Of a stretch of 64,000 bases of DNA, positions 44,188 to 57,127 are shown one piece after another. The stretch is from Neonectria sp. B-13. Taxonomy: Eukaryota; Ascomycota; Sordariomycetes; Hypocreales; Nectriaceae. The stretch lies in NCBI GenBank assembly GCA_002682825.1, contig NOKP01000001.1, forward strand, positions 4,839,296 to 4,903,295. Direction: 5' to 3'. The notes beneath the pieces were generated by a model. The model worked only from the letters and a program-made list of their open reading frames with translations, did not search any database and had not been told where the DNA came from. Every line of letters begins with the position of its first letter. Within the stretch, counting starts at the first letter, position 1. A program made the translations under genes and the position numbers.

Positions 44188-46083
44188 ATGTCTTTCCATC
44201 AGCATCAGCAAGGGAGCCACTCGGTCCATATGGAAAGTTCCACTGATCAGGAGCGTAAGAACTCGAAAACCAAGGGCAATGAGACCAAGGACGACGGAAA
44301 GAGTGAACATGATGTCAGCATTCCCATATGCCCTCCTCAAATCAGCTTCGGGGTGGAATTGGAGTTTTTCGTTGCAGAACGTCCTACGGGAGGAGACCCC
44401 GATCTATCGATTGCCGACAAAATCCCCCCTCTCTTCACGGGACAGAACGAAGATAGCGTTTACCACGCCATCGCGGAACTCCTTTGCAATAATCATATCG
44501 ATGCCTACGTTCCCTCTTGCGCGGACGAAAACCATGATACCAAAGCCAAGTGGGTGGTAACGCAGGACTCGTCCCTGGAGGCCAAGGACGAAGCGGGCAG
44601 CGGCTACGGCTGGCAGGGCGTGGAGGTGAAGTCACCAGCGTCGTACGCCTGTGATGAAGCTTTCAGCCTAATAAAGGTCGTGGTGAGACTGATTACTTCT
44701 CGCTTTAGAACGAGGGTCAACACCACCTGTGGGTTTCATGTCCACGTGGGTAACGGTCCATATCGCCTGGACATGCAGACTGCAAGGAACTTCGCAGCGC
44801 TGACTTGGGCGGCCGAACCCAAGCTTTCCGTGCTGCATTGTCCAAGCCGAACCATCGGACAGTTTTCACAGTCAATCCGACGAGTCAAGACATGCGAATT
44901 GGCACACGGTAAGGGGGCAAGTGACGCCTACAACAACGTTGTCACCCATTGTTACTGTGCTTACAGATGGATGGCCCGGTATCAGGGGCGGGCACGGAAG
45001 ATCGGTGAGCTGCCCATTGCGTCTATTCATGAACTCTTCCTTCATACAGTCAATCAGGAGCGAAACGAGAGCGGCGACTGGTTGGAACCTCAGTGTGAAG
45101 ACGACGATTCTGACTTCGAGCTTGACAGCAAACCTTTCTCGAGACCGAAGAAGATTCCGGGACGGAGAGCCGAGTCAGTGAGACTCCTGGAGGAACTCGA
45201 AAGGTATTCACATATCCCTCCCGAGGAGGCCCTCCGAAGGATGGGTGACAACAAGATGAGTGGTGCGGCCCCGCAGATTGACTTTCCCATGCCTGAAGCA
45301 GTACACAACCTCCTTTGTGATGATGGAGAGAACACGCCCGCCACGGCTCCCGCGGCTCCCACAACCCCGAAGCTGGAGCAACCCCGCAAACCAATTCGGG
45401 ATAGGGATGGTGGGAAAGCGAAGCAACTGTCCCTAGACGAGATCTTTCGAAATGCGACTATACGAGACCGAACCGAACCGGCTGGATGGAATTGGTTCGC
45501 AGATCCTCCGAAGGGAAACGCCCTATCCGAAGAAATCGACAACAAGCGGCCAGTCCGAACGGGCACCTGGTCTGGAGCTGCAGAGCTCTTTGCCTGCGAT
45601 ATTGGGACTCATCAGGTGGCGTATCTCATGGGCGGCTCCAAGAACTTCGGCGACAACTGGGACGGCCAGCAGATACAACACCTGTCCGTCCTCCCGACCA
45701 TGAACCCGCTACTCGGGAACCCGTACATGACCGTCGAGAGCCGCGAGGCAGGCGGCTCGCTCGACGGCGAATGGATCGCGACCTGGGCGCGAATCCAGTG
45801 CCGGCTGATGGCGTTTGCGCGTGATGCCGAACCCGCCGAGTTCATGCGGGTGATTGGGCTGCTGGGCGAAGACGACGGGCGCGCCGAGGCCCAGTACGAT
45901 GTCGTGGATCTCCTCGAGGACGTCGGGTGCTACTCCGAGGCGCGGGTATGCGAAGAGCGGGTGAAGAGAGGCGATGAGGCCTATTTCGATAGTATGCTGT
46001 TGGACAGGGCCCCAGTCAACCTTGACTTGGTGGAGGAGTCCGAGGACGAAACGAGCCCTGGAGGTGATTACTGGCAATGGTGA
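44188..46083 (+). CDS. Amidoligase-family protein (631 aa)
   Basis: Single exon. The N-terminal 40 residues are charged and disordered (SxHQHQQGS, KTKGNETKDDGK). Then come the landmarks of the putative amidoligase fold (Pfam Amidoligase_2, related to glutamine-synthetase-like carboxylate-amine ligases): FGVELEF at 54-60, DSSL at 127-130, GVEVKSP at 144-150 and TCGFHVHVG at 180-188. These supply the acidic metal/ATP ligands and the His pair. Family members are predicted to form an amide or peptide bond at the cost of ATP; the substrate is unknown. The rest is less conserved. It includes an acidic patch (CEDDDSDFELD), a linker with PTTPKLEQPRKP, and a C-terminal half with WNWFADPP and AYLMGGSKNFGDNWDGQQ. 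There is no signal peptide or membrane segment, so it is cytosolic or nuclear. Confidence 0.8.
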   Translation: MSFHQHQQGSHSVHMESSTDQERKNSKTKGNETKDDGKSEHDVSIPICPPQISFGVELEFFVAERPTGGDPDLSIADKIPPLFTGQNEDSVYHAIAELLCNNHIDAYVPSCADENHDTKAKWVVTQDSSLEAKDEAGSGYGWQGVEVKSPASYACDEAFSLIKVVVRLITSRFRTRVNTTCGFHVHVGNGPYRLDMQTARNFAALTWAAEPKLSVLHCPSRTIGQFSQSIRRVKTCELAHGKGASDAYNNVVTHCYCAYRWMARYQGRARKIGELPIASIHELFLHTVNQERNESGDWLEPQCEDDDSDFELDSKPFSRPKKIPGRRAESVRLLEELERYSHIPPEEALRRMGDNKMSGAAPQIDFPMPEAVHNLLCDDGENTPATAPAAPTTPKLEQPRKPIRDRDGGKAKQLSLDEIFRNATIRDRTEPAGWNWFADPPKGNALSEEIDNKRPVRTGTWSGAAELFACDIGTHQVAYLMGGSKNFGDNWDGQQIQHLSVLPTMNPLLGNPYMTVESREAGGSLDGEWIATWARIQCRLMAFARDAEPAEFMRVIGLLGEDDGRAEAQYDVVDLLEDVGCYSEARVCEERVKRGDEAYFDSMLLDRAPVNLDLVEESEDETSPGGDYWQW

Positions 46084-48530
46084 GCTGAGTTTGCCTCCTC
46101 GTCTACAGCGGTTCCTTTCGGCGATCATGATCTTTAGGTTCTACTACTGATGAGGATGAGCAGCGAGTATTTTCCCCATGGTTTGCAACGACCAGTGTCG
46201 TGGGAGCTCAACAGCCTTCGGAACCCATTCAGAGTTGAATGAGGCAAAAGTGTCAAGTGGCCCTCTTCCGAAGCATTTGCTGTAGTTGGATTTCTCTACT
46301 TCTTCATCTTGCCTCATTGTGTGTTGTTCTTGGTAGTCTAGTCTTGTAATACACTTTGCTATACCTTCATTCTCAGTCTTGTAGTCTCGTCCTCCATGTT
46401 CCATTGAAGTTGACATCAAACTGTGTAATAGACATCGGCTTTACATAGACTTCTTGAGGGTACAGTAGTTAGTTAGATCCCATATGCACTGGAAAACACC
46501 TACCCTGCGTACATCACAATGTAACCCTTCTCACTTAGACCTCCACCGTGTTTCGTTTCCCTTTGGGATATCGTCATTACACTCCTTGCCTCGGAACTCA
46601 ATCAACTCCAAACAGCCCCCAACCTACCCTAAAGCATCCAAATCAAAACTCGACTCGAAACTGGTGTAAGTTCGGGCGACGCACTCTCAAACGCAGTGGG
46701 ACCGAGGCAACCACCATTGTAGCTTTATTATCTCACCAACAAACTAAAGCGCTCACTGTACTCGCACGGCAGGAGTAAGATGAATCGTGAGTCGTTGCAT
46801 CATATCAGGGTCATGCTGGGAATTAATGAAGCTTCTATAGCGCACATTATGGCGGTGTGTTACATCATCCACAAGCCTGGGCTGTCTCCAGATCGACAAT
46901 CTCAAGTCCGGCCTCCAATGTCATATGTCGACGATTAAGATCCCCAATTGCTGGGTTCGACGTTCAATCAAGATTCCTTGCATCCTTCCAAGGAGATGCT
47001 ACAGGGGATAAAGCTGCGAGGTGCTCAACGTAACCCATGCCGGGCGATATGCCGGGCAACGTATTTCCCAGATACCACGTCCTGCGCAGTAGTACATGAC
47101 CCAATACCACCCAATTGCATCCGCAAGTGCTGACCATGGCCTGATTTCCCTGGTTGGAAGCTATTCGGGCGTGGTAGTGGCATTAAAATGATTAATTAGG
47201 CCTGCTAATTTGCGTAGCTTGGACGGGAACACTATCAGTTGACGCAATCCGTCGTCGAGCGAGGCCACCAAAAAAAGAGGCCATCAGCACCTACTAGGTT
47301 CTTAAGCTACTTAGAGGTCACTCAACACCTGGGAAAGGAAGAAAAACAACAGGAAGGAATAAAAGCTCCGTTCGTAGTGGCAAGGTTTGTAGCCGCACAC
47401 GTGTCTAGCTCCGAGTTGAGAGAAACTGATGAAACACGCTTGGGAGGATGGGGTGAGAACTACTGTAGATGGGTGAGGGGGACGTTGCATTTTCGCACCT
47501 GCTAAGCAAGGGAGGTTCGTTGACTCGCGTGCGCAGGTCGTGTGGCGTGAAAGGATGGCAAATTTTCAATAGATTTTTTTAATTAGGAATTGAGGGAATT
47601 GAGTCTCGGATGATTGAATGAGATTGAATGAGAGTGCAGCTATGAGCCGCAGGAATTGGCGGTGCACGTGGATGATTGGCGTTGAGCAGTTTGATGCCTG
47701 ACGGCCAGGCCATGTTTCGAGGCCTCACGTCGAGTTACGAATTTACGAATAATTACAGGGCACCGAATGGCTGTCAGCTTCTCTCGTCCAACCAACGAAT
47801 TGCACCAGCTACTCTACCACGAACACGCGGCCGCATTTGAGGCCTTCCTCGTCTCAGCCCTAACAAATAACGCCGTATAGTGCCATAGCCACTGCCAGTT
47901 CATCAATCAGAGGTACAGCGGGAGGCAAAATTGCCCGGCTGGTCTGCCAGCAAACGAACGACACCCAGCGAGACGGACAACGGCCCGGCCGACCAAAGGA
48001 CGCCACTGAGCTTCTCATGCATCCGTTCGCTGGCACCACCCGCGGCTTGTAGACGGTCTCTCTGGAGGTGATTTGCCAGAGCATCCTGGCCCCATCACAG
48101 CAGGCTCGGGCTGTCAGAAGCAGGCCGTCAGAAGCAGGCCGTCACAGCAGGCCGTCGTCAGTCACTCTTTGCTCCAACCTCCCGCTTGGGGCTTCTTCTG
48201 CATTGCATTTGCTGTCTTGGCCTTCTCCGTCTGACCCCGGCACTTGCGTTGGCATTCGAGCCCGAAAGAAGACATCGAGACAGAGTCTGAGGCTGAGCCA
48301 AGGAGAGGGGCAATCGGGCAGTGCTCGGTACCAGCGTGTTTGAACATGGAGCCTCGACTGTGTTGATGTTATTGTTGATGACGGTGTGGCCCTGCTGGAT
48401 TGGATCAACGCGTGCTGCAAGGTGAAGATCAGTGCATCGTGAAGCCCGAGAGCATGGATGGCTCTCTTTATTTGGCGGTGTAATTGGCCCGCGCCTGCAA
48501 GTACGAGGCAGTGAGATCGCGCCCCTTTGC

Positions 48531-48557
48531 TGCTTGTGCTTGTGCTTGTGCTTGTGC
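48531..48557 (+). repeat. (TGCTTG)n hexamer microsatellite
   Basis: About four and a half copies of tgcttg. A related short repeat, gccgtcagaagcag, lies at 48108-48140. Confidence 0.7.
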
Positions 48558-51500
48558 AGTGCATTACAGCTTGTACCTACGTGAATACCTCGTGTAAGGT
48601 GGATGGCTGCGTAGAAGCTGGCAGAAGCCGCAGCTCCTTCTCGACGCTGCGTGGTGATGTCGATGGTGTCGCTCGCTGTGTGCTGCTGTGTGCTGTACCC
48701 ATTGGCCGTCTACACATCTCGGTGCAGCGCAGTGGGGAGAGAGATGGATCGCAGATACGCGGTGGAATGCCATATCCCCATTCTAATTTTGACGTGTCGT
48801 TGCAATCGTCATAGTCTGCTCACTGTTCACCATGGCCAGATGTCGTCGAGAGACACATTCGGCCGTCATTTCACCCCCAAAGCTTGGCCGTCTCGAGAAA
48901 TCTCAGATTGCCAGGTTTCGAGTCTCAAACACCAGACAAGGCCAAAACCTGCCAATTGCCAAACACCTCCGGGCCGGGCTATACCAGAGTGAGCTTAGCG
49001 AGCCGGGGACCAGGTCGGTAATCGCTCCCCACAAGGTTATTCCCTGCTGGCCACCCCGAGTTGCAGAAGACGGCACGCAGCTTGGAATCCTTTCTTCGGT
49101 GGGGGAGCGAAAAGAATTGGGGCTCGTTGCCGTTTGTGACGACGAGCATGACGAGAGGCAGGAGAATGGGCCTGCAGTTTAGTTGCTGGCCTACATAGTA
49201 CGTTCAGACGGCGGCAGCACCGGCGATATGGCACAGATGGAAGGATTTCAGCGTGGTGGAACACGGGGCACGCTCCAAGGGTAACACATAACGGCCTTTA
49301 CCGCCGCCTCGCTCTTTGGGATTTGGATCAAACTGACATTTGCGGTTGGCAAGGACAGGCTCCCTCTTGTGCATGCTCTAAGCATTTTTGGCTTAATTTC
49401 GACAACGGTATGGATATGATCGTTATCTTGCGGTGTTGAACGTGTCCCGTAAACGTGAAGGCGAATGTGATTATGTGAACGCCAGTAGCGGGAGGGGCTT
49501 GTCTCAGGCGTCGTTGGCCGCCTGCAGCATCGAGCATTGCGCATCGAACATCAGCGCGCTATTCCCCCGACGTGGCTATACTGCCGCGGGGATCGCCCAC
49601 TCAGAGAAGCTAGACGCCGAGCGATGATGCACCTGACCCGCCTCTGGAGTAAGGGACGTGGGACAAAGATCGACCTCTTCTGAAGACGGTGAGCATGTAT
49701 GTCACTGCCCCCCCGCGCCGGAGCCTGTTCACGATGGCACGTCAAAGTCCTTCCTGCATGTATGTACTCGTAATGTAGGGGTGCGGTTTGAGACGGCGCG
49801 GGGGGCGAAGCGGGACAAAGTGGAGGTGGTTTATCTGATCAACCACGCGTTTGTGCCGGGAAGATTCCAGACATAGCATCATCTGTAAACGGGGCCCTGC
49901 AGCAGGATGGAGGCGCAGAGAGGGGGGTTGTTCCAATGTTCACTGTCCGGTGCGGTGCAAGATAGACTAGGCAATTGTGGACAGGACAGGAGTGCGATGG
50001 CAGAGGGAATGCAATGCCTGCCGTACCGCCACGAGGGATCGAGGAGTTGGTTGTTGGTTGTAAGTGCCTTGTTTCTAGGGATTGTGAAGCCGGGATTCCC
50101 CAGGCATGTAAGAAGCATGCCGTCCCTAGTCTACTATGTACGTAGTATGTATACGAAATAGATATCTACTGGTTTGTCAGCCGGAAAGACAACTCGAGAC
50201 ATTGATGCGTGGTGCGTGATGCTTCAGGCTTATCGTAGTGAATAAGGGCATTGGGTCTGTCTCATGGGCGGACTGTCTCAAGGGCCAGAACACCACCCAC
50301 CAGCCGGGGAAACGGACCTCGACTCACCAAAGTCCCAAATCCGCGTCTCCTGCAAACAATGACTTCGGAATAGCCTACGTCGTAGTCTACGTAGTATGTG
50401 GCGGGCCATGGGTGGGTGGGTAGGACGGCACCATCAACGCGTACGTACGGAGGAGAGGGGAGGGATGGATTGATGATGTGCGTTTACGTTGCAGGCATTT
50501 GGATAACACACCTCCTGCCTCCTAGCATTCCCCTTTGGCAACAAGTATCAAAATGCAATTAAACTGTTCCTCAGCCTCGCACCGCTCTGGGCCTAGATAG
50601 ACCGTTTGAGGGGGGCGTGAAGGTCAGACAACGACAACGTGATGGACGGTCCAGGGCAGAGAGAAGGGGGTCACGATGGAATCGTGGGCAGCTGATTCGA
50701 GTGAGGTGCAGGCCGAGAAGCGGGGTCGGGGTCGGAGCTGCAAGTCATAATGGTGTTGGGTGAGGGTGAGGCAAGGGTGGCACCGTGACCGTGACAATAG
50801 CAGCGATACGGATGGCGAGGGTGGCGAGGCTAGGCCGTTCGTCACGGGCTGGACCAGTGAGGAGGCCGCGATGTGAAGCGAGAAGGCCCAGTTGTAGCCG
50901 GGCTTCACAGGGAGACCAGGCTTCACGCCCTTTCAGGATCATCATCATACAGTAGCGGCAGCAAGAGAGCAGGAGGGTGCCTTGCATCAGAAGCACGGGG
51001 AGGGGAGGGGGGACTGAGGGAGAGGGGATGTGGCCATTCCCAGCTGAGATGTGCCTGCGCCAAGCGGCCCAGTTTCAGTGGTCAACACCATCTTTTCAGG
51101 TCGCGAGAGGGACTCGGCGCCGGGTATTGGATGGGGTAATGGAGCTTTCGTGGGTGTGTGGGAGGGGGATGGGCGGTGGTGGTTGGCGGTGACGGTGAGT
51201 TAGTGGTGAAGGGTTGAGACTTGGAGGAGGCGGAGAAGTGGAGGAGAGGCAGAGAGGCGGGAGAGGTTGGCAAAGAAGCGGTGTATCGCACACTAACACG
51301 GCTCCTCACACACTCAAGCATCGCTCACTCACTCACCTAAGTTACTCACACTCACACATGCTCACACGCTTTCTCTTCGACGGTCCTCCCGTAGCGCACA
51401 CGCTCACCGGCCGCCGATGGAGCCCGTCTGCTCTAGTTCCGCCCGTAGCCTCGTCCCGGCCTCTCCACCTCTCGGCCTGTCCCTCCCCCCCTGGCACAAG

Positions 51501-51630
51501 GTCCCATACCCAGCCGCATTCACCCGCTGGTCATGAGGACATGATGATGCCACCCACGTTTTTCCTTTGTCCACGGAACAGGCTTGAGGTGGATGGATAG
51601 AGATGTGGCATGTCAACGCGCTGGGGGCCC

Positions 51631-51730
51631 NNNNNNNNNNNNNNNNNNNNNNNNNNNNNNNNNNNNNNNNNNNNNNNNNNNNNNNNNNNNNNNNNNNNNN
51701 NNNNNNNNNNNNNNNNNNNNNNNNNNNNNN
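51631..51730. other. Assembly gap, 100 Ns
   Basis: A run of exactly 100 N, the conventional placeholder for a gap of unknown size. Sequence may be missing here, so this tract could be longer than it appears or could hold a gene. Confidence 0.98.
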
Positions 51731-51980
51731 TAGATGTAGGCCCGCCGCGCTCCATGCTTCTCCATCTTGCTCGTGGCCGGCCGCCGGACATCCAAGGTGT
51801 GGTCCGAGCGAACTCCCCAGCTTGTCTACTTCAGACGGGATCTTTCTTGGTCTCTGCTGGGCGCGCTGGACGACGACCGAGGCAGAGCCGGACGCTTGGG
51901 CTTGGCGTTCGTTTCGTTTGGTCCCATGTATAGTGCTTGGCACTCGTACTGGTACAGAGAAAGTAGCAGGTTGTAAGGAG

Positions 51981-52025
<45 letters not shown>

Positions 52026-52031
52026 CAGCAA
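51981..52031 (+). repeat. CAG/TAG trinucleotide microsatellite
   Basis: A (AGC)n run interrupted by TAG units, 250 bases right of the gap. It is not inside any supported gene. Confidence 0.8.
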
Positions 52032-55000
52032 CAAGTACTATTCGCATGCGAAATCAAGATCAGACGAGAATGCTACCATGGACCGTGGACCTTGGCTGAC
52101 ATGGCCGGGCATGGCAACTTGCAGGCGAAGCGCAATCTCATCAAATCGTCCTTTGTCGGTCCGCGCGGCGAGATGTTACATCAGACCAGGCACGTCGCGG
52201 CGTGCCATCTCCGACAACAGTCAAGACATTGATGAACACTGGCAGGCCAAAGCAAGAAAACGGTGAGATCCGACCGATCGATCGCACCACCTCATGAACT
52301 GGGCCTGGCCCTCTGTCGGCATTTTCCCCTTCTCCTGCAAGCCCTCCTGCGGCAAAAAGTGGCCGAACCCCTTCGCTGCCGCGGACCGGTCGGTGTCTTT
52401 CACTTGTGCCATTTGGCCATGTCGGTGTCGTCGTTCAAACACCGGGATCTGGCTTCCATATGTAATGTCCACTGTCTGGATGGCGGTCTGCGCTGCGACG
52501 CAGGCCCTTGCTTGCCTGCCTTCTGCTGTCTCTGGCCCTTGAAATATCCGGACGTGCGAATGGCAGCAGGCCGGACCATCTCTAAACCCCTGGGGCCCTG
52601 GTTGCTGAGGGAGAGAAGGCCAAGGGCAGGGGGCCCCGAGGCGTGTTTGGCGTTGCATGGCAAAGTGGAGATGGTTGGCAGTGGTGTGTGAACCGGGCTA
52701 GCAAACTAGGAACCAGGAACAGAACGAACCAGGAACGGATTGGAACCAGAGGAGTTCAAGGGTGGAGGTACCAAGTCCAAAGTACATACCGTGAGTTACG
52801 AACTCCTAAGGGCGGACAGAACCGCATGCACACACTTCCCAGACGGACCCTGAGACTTATCTTACTGTTATTATTATAGTATCGAAGTAAGGGAGATTGA
52901 ATGCAGCACGTGGGACAGACCGACGCCAGACTTACATCACAAACCCGTCCGTCGACTGCAGTCTAGATGGCCGCGACGTCTTCGCCCGTCAATACTCCCA
53001 CAAAGCGCCTTAGGCTGGCAAGCTGGGCCGAGTCTTTTTCGTATCTTGTCTCGCGTCGAGGGCTTGCCGTGGTGGAATGGATCTGGCCGGGAACGCCAAC
53101 CAGACGGCGGAGCCAACCAAACGGCGGCGGTGACTCTGGCTAAGCCAATGAATCCTCTAGTTAATTAATCAACTTGCCGGACCGTCCAGCTGAAGCGCAG
53201 TTATGGCGTTTTTGGCAGACGCCACTCACACTGCACAATTGCTCTGCGAAGCGACGACGTTCTTCGGTCATGTTTAGGAGAGGTACGGATATACTGAGTA
53301 GTACTTATCGAATGCTACTGCAGCGCAGCTACTAGTCAGTCTAGCCCTCCGCAAGTCCATCCAGCAAGGCCAGGAACGGACCAGCTGAGATGGACTAGGC
53401 GGGAGCATGGGTATCGGGGTGCGCTCAACAAGGCCTGGCTCGCGATGAATAAGCGACGGGAACTCATCTCTATGCGGCTAGGAACCGAGACGTTAGGATG
53501 AGATGAGGTTGGTCCTCCGAGCTTTTACGTGCGGCCGGGACTAGAACGGTAAATACCTACCAAACTTGGACAAGTCGATGGCGGGCCGTTCTAGCATTGC
53601 CAGCTCCGTTCAGACTACAACCAAAAGACGGTGGGTGGCTGCCAAGTGGGTGGTGTCTCTCAAAACTCGCCAGATCCGAATTATTCAAAACGGGCGTTGA
53701 GATGAGATTCTCAAAGACCCAGACCGTTCCCGGTGCGGCGCAGTGCGGCACAGCCGTTTGCCGTTTGCTGTTTGCCGTCCGCATCTCGCCATCTTACCCA
53801 CCGCATCGCATCGTAGTCGCATCGCAGCACTAGGCGGAGAGCGAGCATGATCGACGGTATCCCGGTGGTTGAGCGCAGAAGAAAAGAGAAGGAAAAAGGA
53901 AAGCGACGCACACACGCAAGGCACGGGAGGGGAAGAACGAATAAAACAGCTCTAGGTCAGCATCGAAGCCTTAACAAAAAGAAACGAGGTCACCGGGGAA
54001 GGGGGATCCCCAGATTGGCAAGCCGACGTTTCTTTTTGTCTCCCGCTCAGCTGCCTACTGCAGTATCAATCAGGTACGGTATTTTGGGTTACAGCCCACA
54101 TGCTGGTTTGTTCCACCGTTCGTTAGACTACCTTCTGTCAGTTCTGTCAGTTCTGTCAACTTTCGGCTTGCCGGTTGGTAGGGTTTGTCTCGGCCTATCT
54201 GTCAGCCGGCCGACTAACAATCAACTGAATCATCTCTTCTGATCCCCGGTATCCCCTCTGCCCGCAATACGAATACAGAGAAGCGGTCGGGGGGGCTATC
54301 TACGGTTCGGGATGCTCTTTATTAGAAACCGTGCCATAGTTCTCCGTGGTGGGCATACCAGCCGATGCTTGGCAGGGCGATTATTCACGAAATGATTCAA
54401 TTGGGCATTGTCTTCTGATTACGGTGGGAAGCCGTCGGGATTGCCTGACGGGCCGTGGCCGTGATCGTGATCCATGTGTGATACAGATGCACACGTACGT
54501 ACGGCAGTCAAAGTCGTCCCGCTGCCTCGGCTGGCCCAACCGACACCTACTTCTTCTGTGTCGCTCATCGTCGTGTGGGTGTGAAGTGGAGTTGCGAGGC
54601 CTCGAGAAGCCGCAGCGATAACGCGTTTCTCGTCTCCCCCCCCTGCGCCATGCTCATCTAGACCGCATTCGCAGCCGAAAAGAGAGACGAGACGAGACAC
54701 GGCGAGGCAGCGGGGGACTGGGGAGGGGCCTCAACGCGCGCCGGGTGGTTTGATAACGAGGGGCCATGACGATTGACGTTGTCTCTCGCCGTCTCCATCG
54801 CGCTGCATTCCATTCACCCTCTCCCTTGCAGTTGAGGAGCTTGTTCACGAACAGTCGAACACAAACCGTCATTGCTTCGTACCCCGGACGCCCAATGTTG
54901 GGCGAGGTATGGACCACTTGACAGGTGGATGATGCTGGACCATGCTGGACTAGTCACGGCGCACGGATGACCGACCACATGAGCCGCGTCCAAGTTTCTT

Positions 55001-56636
55001 TTCGTGCATTGGCGCGTTGGAAACACTTCATAATATTGTTTTGCTTTTTCTTTTGTCATTGTTTGAGTTGGACGCGGCCTATCTTGTCTGAGAGCATACA
55101 TATTCGCAAAGCCCACCATCTGTGCGTCCGAGCTGCGTTGTTGTTCTCGCTCACTGATGGCATGCATGCGTGTCTGAGACTTGAATCTGAAGGGAAACGC
55201 GAGGGGGAAGCCGAGGGCGAAGGGAAGGCTGATCTGACAGATTTAGGGGTTGAGGGGAATGTCTTGGGTACCTGGCGAGTTTGTTTGAGCTGAGTGGATT
55301 GGACGAGTGTTTGGGAATGGATAGAGTGGATGCCAACAGCCAACAGCCAACAGCCATTGAACAGGAACAGGAACATGAACAGGACCATGAACTGCATCGG
55401 GAATACTATGTAGCAGTACTTGTTTGGTAGTTGCTGGATGCCTAACAATCAAAAGACAATCCATTCATCCATTCCCGTCTGCCGGCCCAAGCCTATGCGG
55501 CCCATCTGACAGGCCGTGCGATGCCGTACAATGCCATGCGTGGCAGATGCAACCACCAACCAATCCCCGGCGAGGTGATATTAAGGGCCGGCCGAGTTGA
55601 GGATGCTTACATGGCACGGACGGTGCTGTAGCAGAGGCATGGCTGCTGATCATGATCAGTGATAGATTACGATGAGCTGGACTGTTACGTATGTACGAAC
55701 AAAACCATGTAACACCGCTCATTGAGCAAATCCCGGTCCCGGATCTATTGGTCTTTTCTTCTTACAAAGCCTCCCTCTCTTTGGTTTGCTGATGGTGATG
55801 GCCCGGCTTCCTAGCTCCAGGGGGTGGGCCACGCTGGGCGGTCGAAAACCCCTGGCCTCGGCTGTCCCTGGCGCGCCACGTTCCCTGGCGGTGCTGGCCA
55901 TCATGGATGCGTGCTGGGCCATGGCGCCATGCCGTTAGTGGACCAGCGGGACCCCCCCAGAAGGCCATGTGAGGTGAAGGTGCCCTGAACCGGGCAGCCT
56001 GGAGAGAGAGCCCGCCCACTGCCATGTTCCGTTCCAGGGGAATGATGGGTGGATGGATGGATGGACCTATGGACGGATGGAGTCGTCGCCAAGTTCCAAC
56101 CACCACCTCAGACACACAAGGCTCTCCCGCTGGCTCTCTTGCCAGCCCACTCGCACAGAGGCAGGAAGCGTAACAGCATGCAAACGGTGTGTCCAATGGG
56201 CGTCCCGGCGACTACGCAAATAGATGGGGAACGGGGGGACTGATGAGGCTGGTTCTTGCGGGATTATTTCAGGACCGGAACTTGACTTGGACTGCACGCT
56301 GCAGTGCACTGGAGCCATGTGTGTCAACTGCAGTGCCGGTCTCTTTTAGGTGGCCGACGTTTGCAGCATCTGGGGGGGCTGGCCTCTGGTTCGATCCAAT
56401 GGACTCATGGATGATGGGTACTTTGCCTTTGCCTTGCCTCACTCGCATCTGTGATCTGCTGCCTCGATCGCCATTGTCGCCCGCGGAGCATCTCACATCG
56501 CAGCTGACCAAGCTGCTAACCTTTGCAACGACTACATGCAGACCGTCTTGCGGATTAGACACGGGCTAGACATGCAGGTCCAAGGGCCAAGGGTTGGTAT
56601 GGTGTCGTTACTAGAGTATCATGTTGTATTCAAGTA

Positions 56637-56638
<2 letters not shown>

Positions 56639-56698
<60 letters not shown>
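56639..56698 (+). repeat. (GT)30 dinucleotide microsatellite
   Basis: Sixty bases of uninterrupted GT, followed directly by AC. It is long enough to be length-polymorphic and to form Z-DNA. It sits about 1.3 kb upstream of the membrane-protein ATG at 57984. Confidence 0.9.
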
Positions 56699-56703
<5 letters not shown>

Positions 56704-57120
56704 GTAGTCGGGTGCAAGCAAGGCCGCCTGCTGTGCTGGGTGGACTGCCCTGTGGACTTCCCTGTGGACTGCCCTGTGGGCTGTGGTTCACTGGCCCCCC
56801 CCTCCCTCAATCCACTTCCACACTTCCTTCCACGCTTGCACACCACGGCGCTCCACTCTCTTCCTACTACCACACACGCCTCTCTTCCTACACACCCTCA
56901 GCTCCACCTCCTCTTCCTCATCCTCGTCCTCGTCCTCCTGTTCCTCATGTTACTCCCACTCTCCCACAATGCCGCTCGCTCTGCTGCAACTTCTCGCCTC
57001 ACACCCTCATCCGTCCCATGATGCTACCATCCACGCCCCCCTGCCCTCATTCACTCTCCCATGTCCTTCTCCTCCTCCCCAGTGCGCTCCAGCCCAGAGC
57101 TGCCGCATGCCCCCAGTCCC

Positions 57121-57127
57121 TATATAG
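57121..57127 (+). promoter_or_regulatory. TATATAG box, candidate promoter of the membrane-protein gene
   Basis: TATATAG followed by a long C/T-rich stretch (57130-57170), a typical fungal core-promoter arrangement. It would imply a leader of about 800 bases, possibly containing an intron, before ATG 57984. Confidence 0.35.

Noticed and set aside
51404..52057. Frames spanning the N run
   Set aside because: They are translations of undetermined bases.
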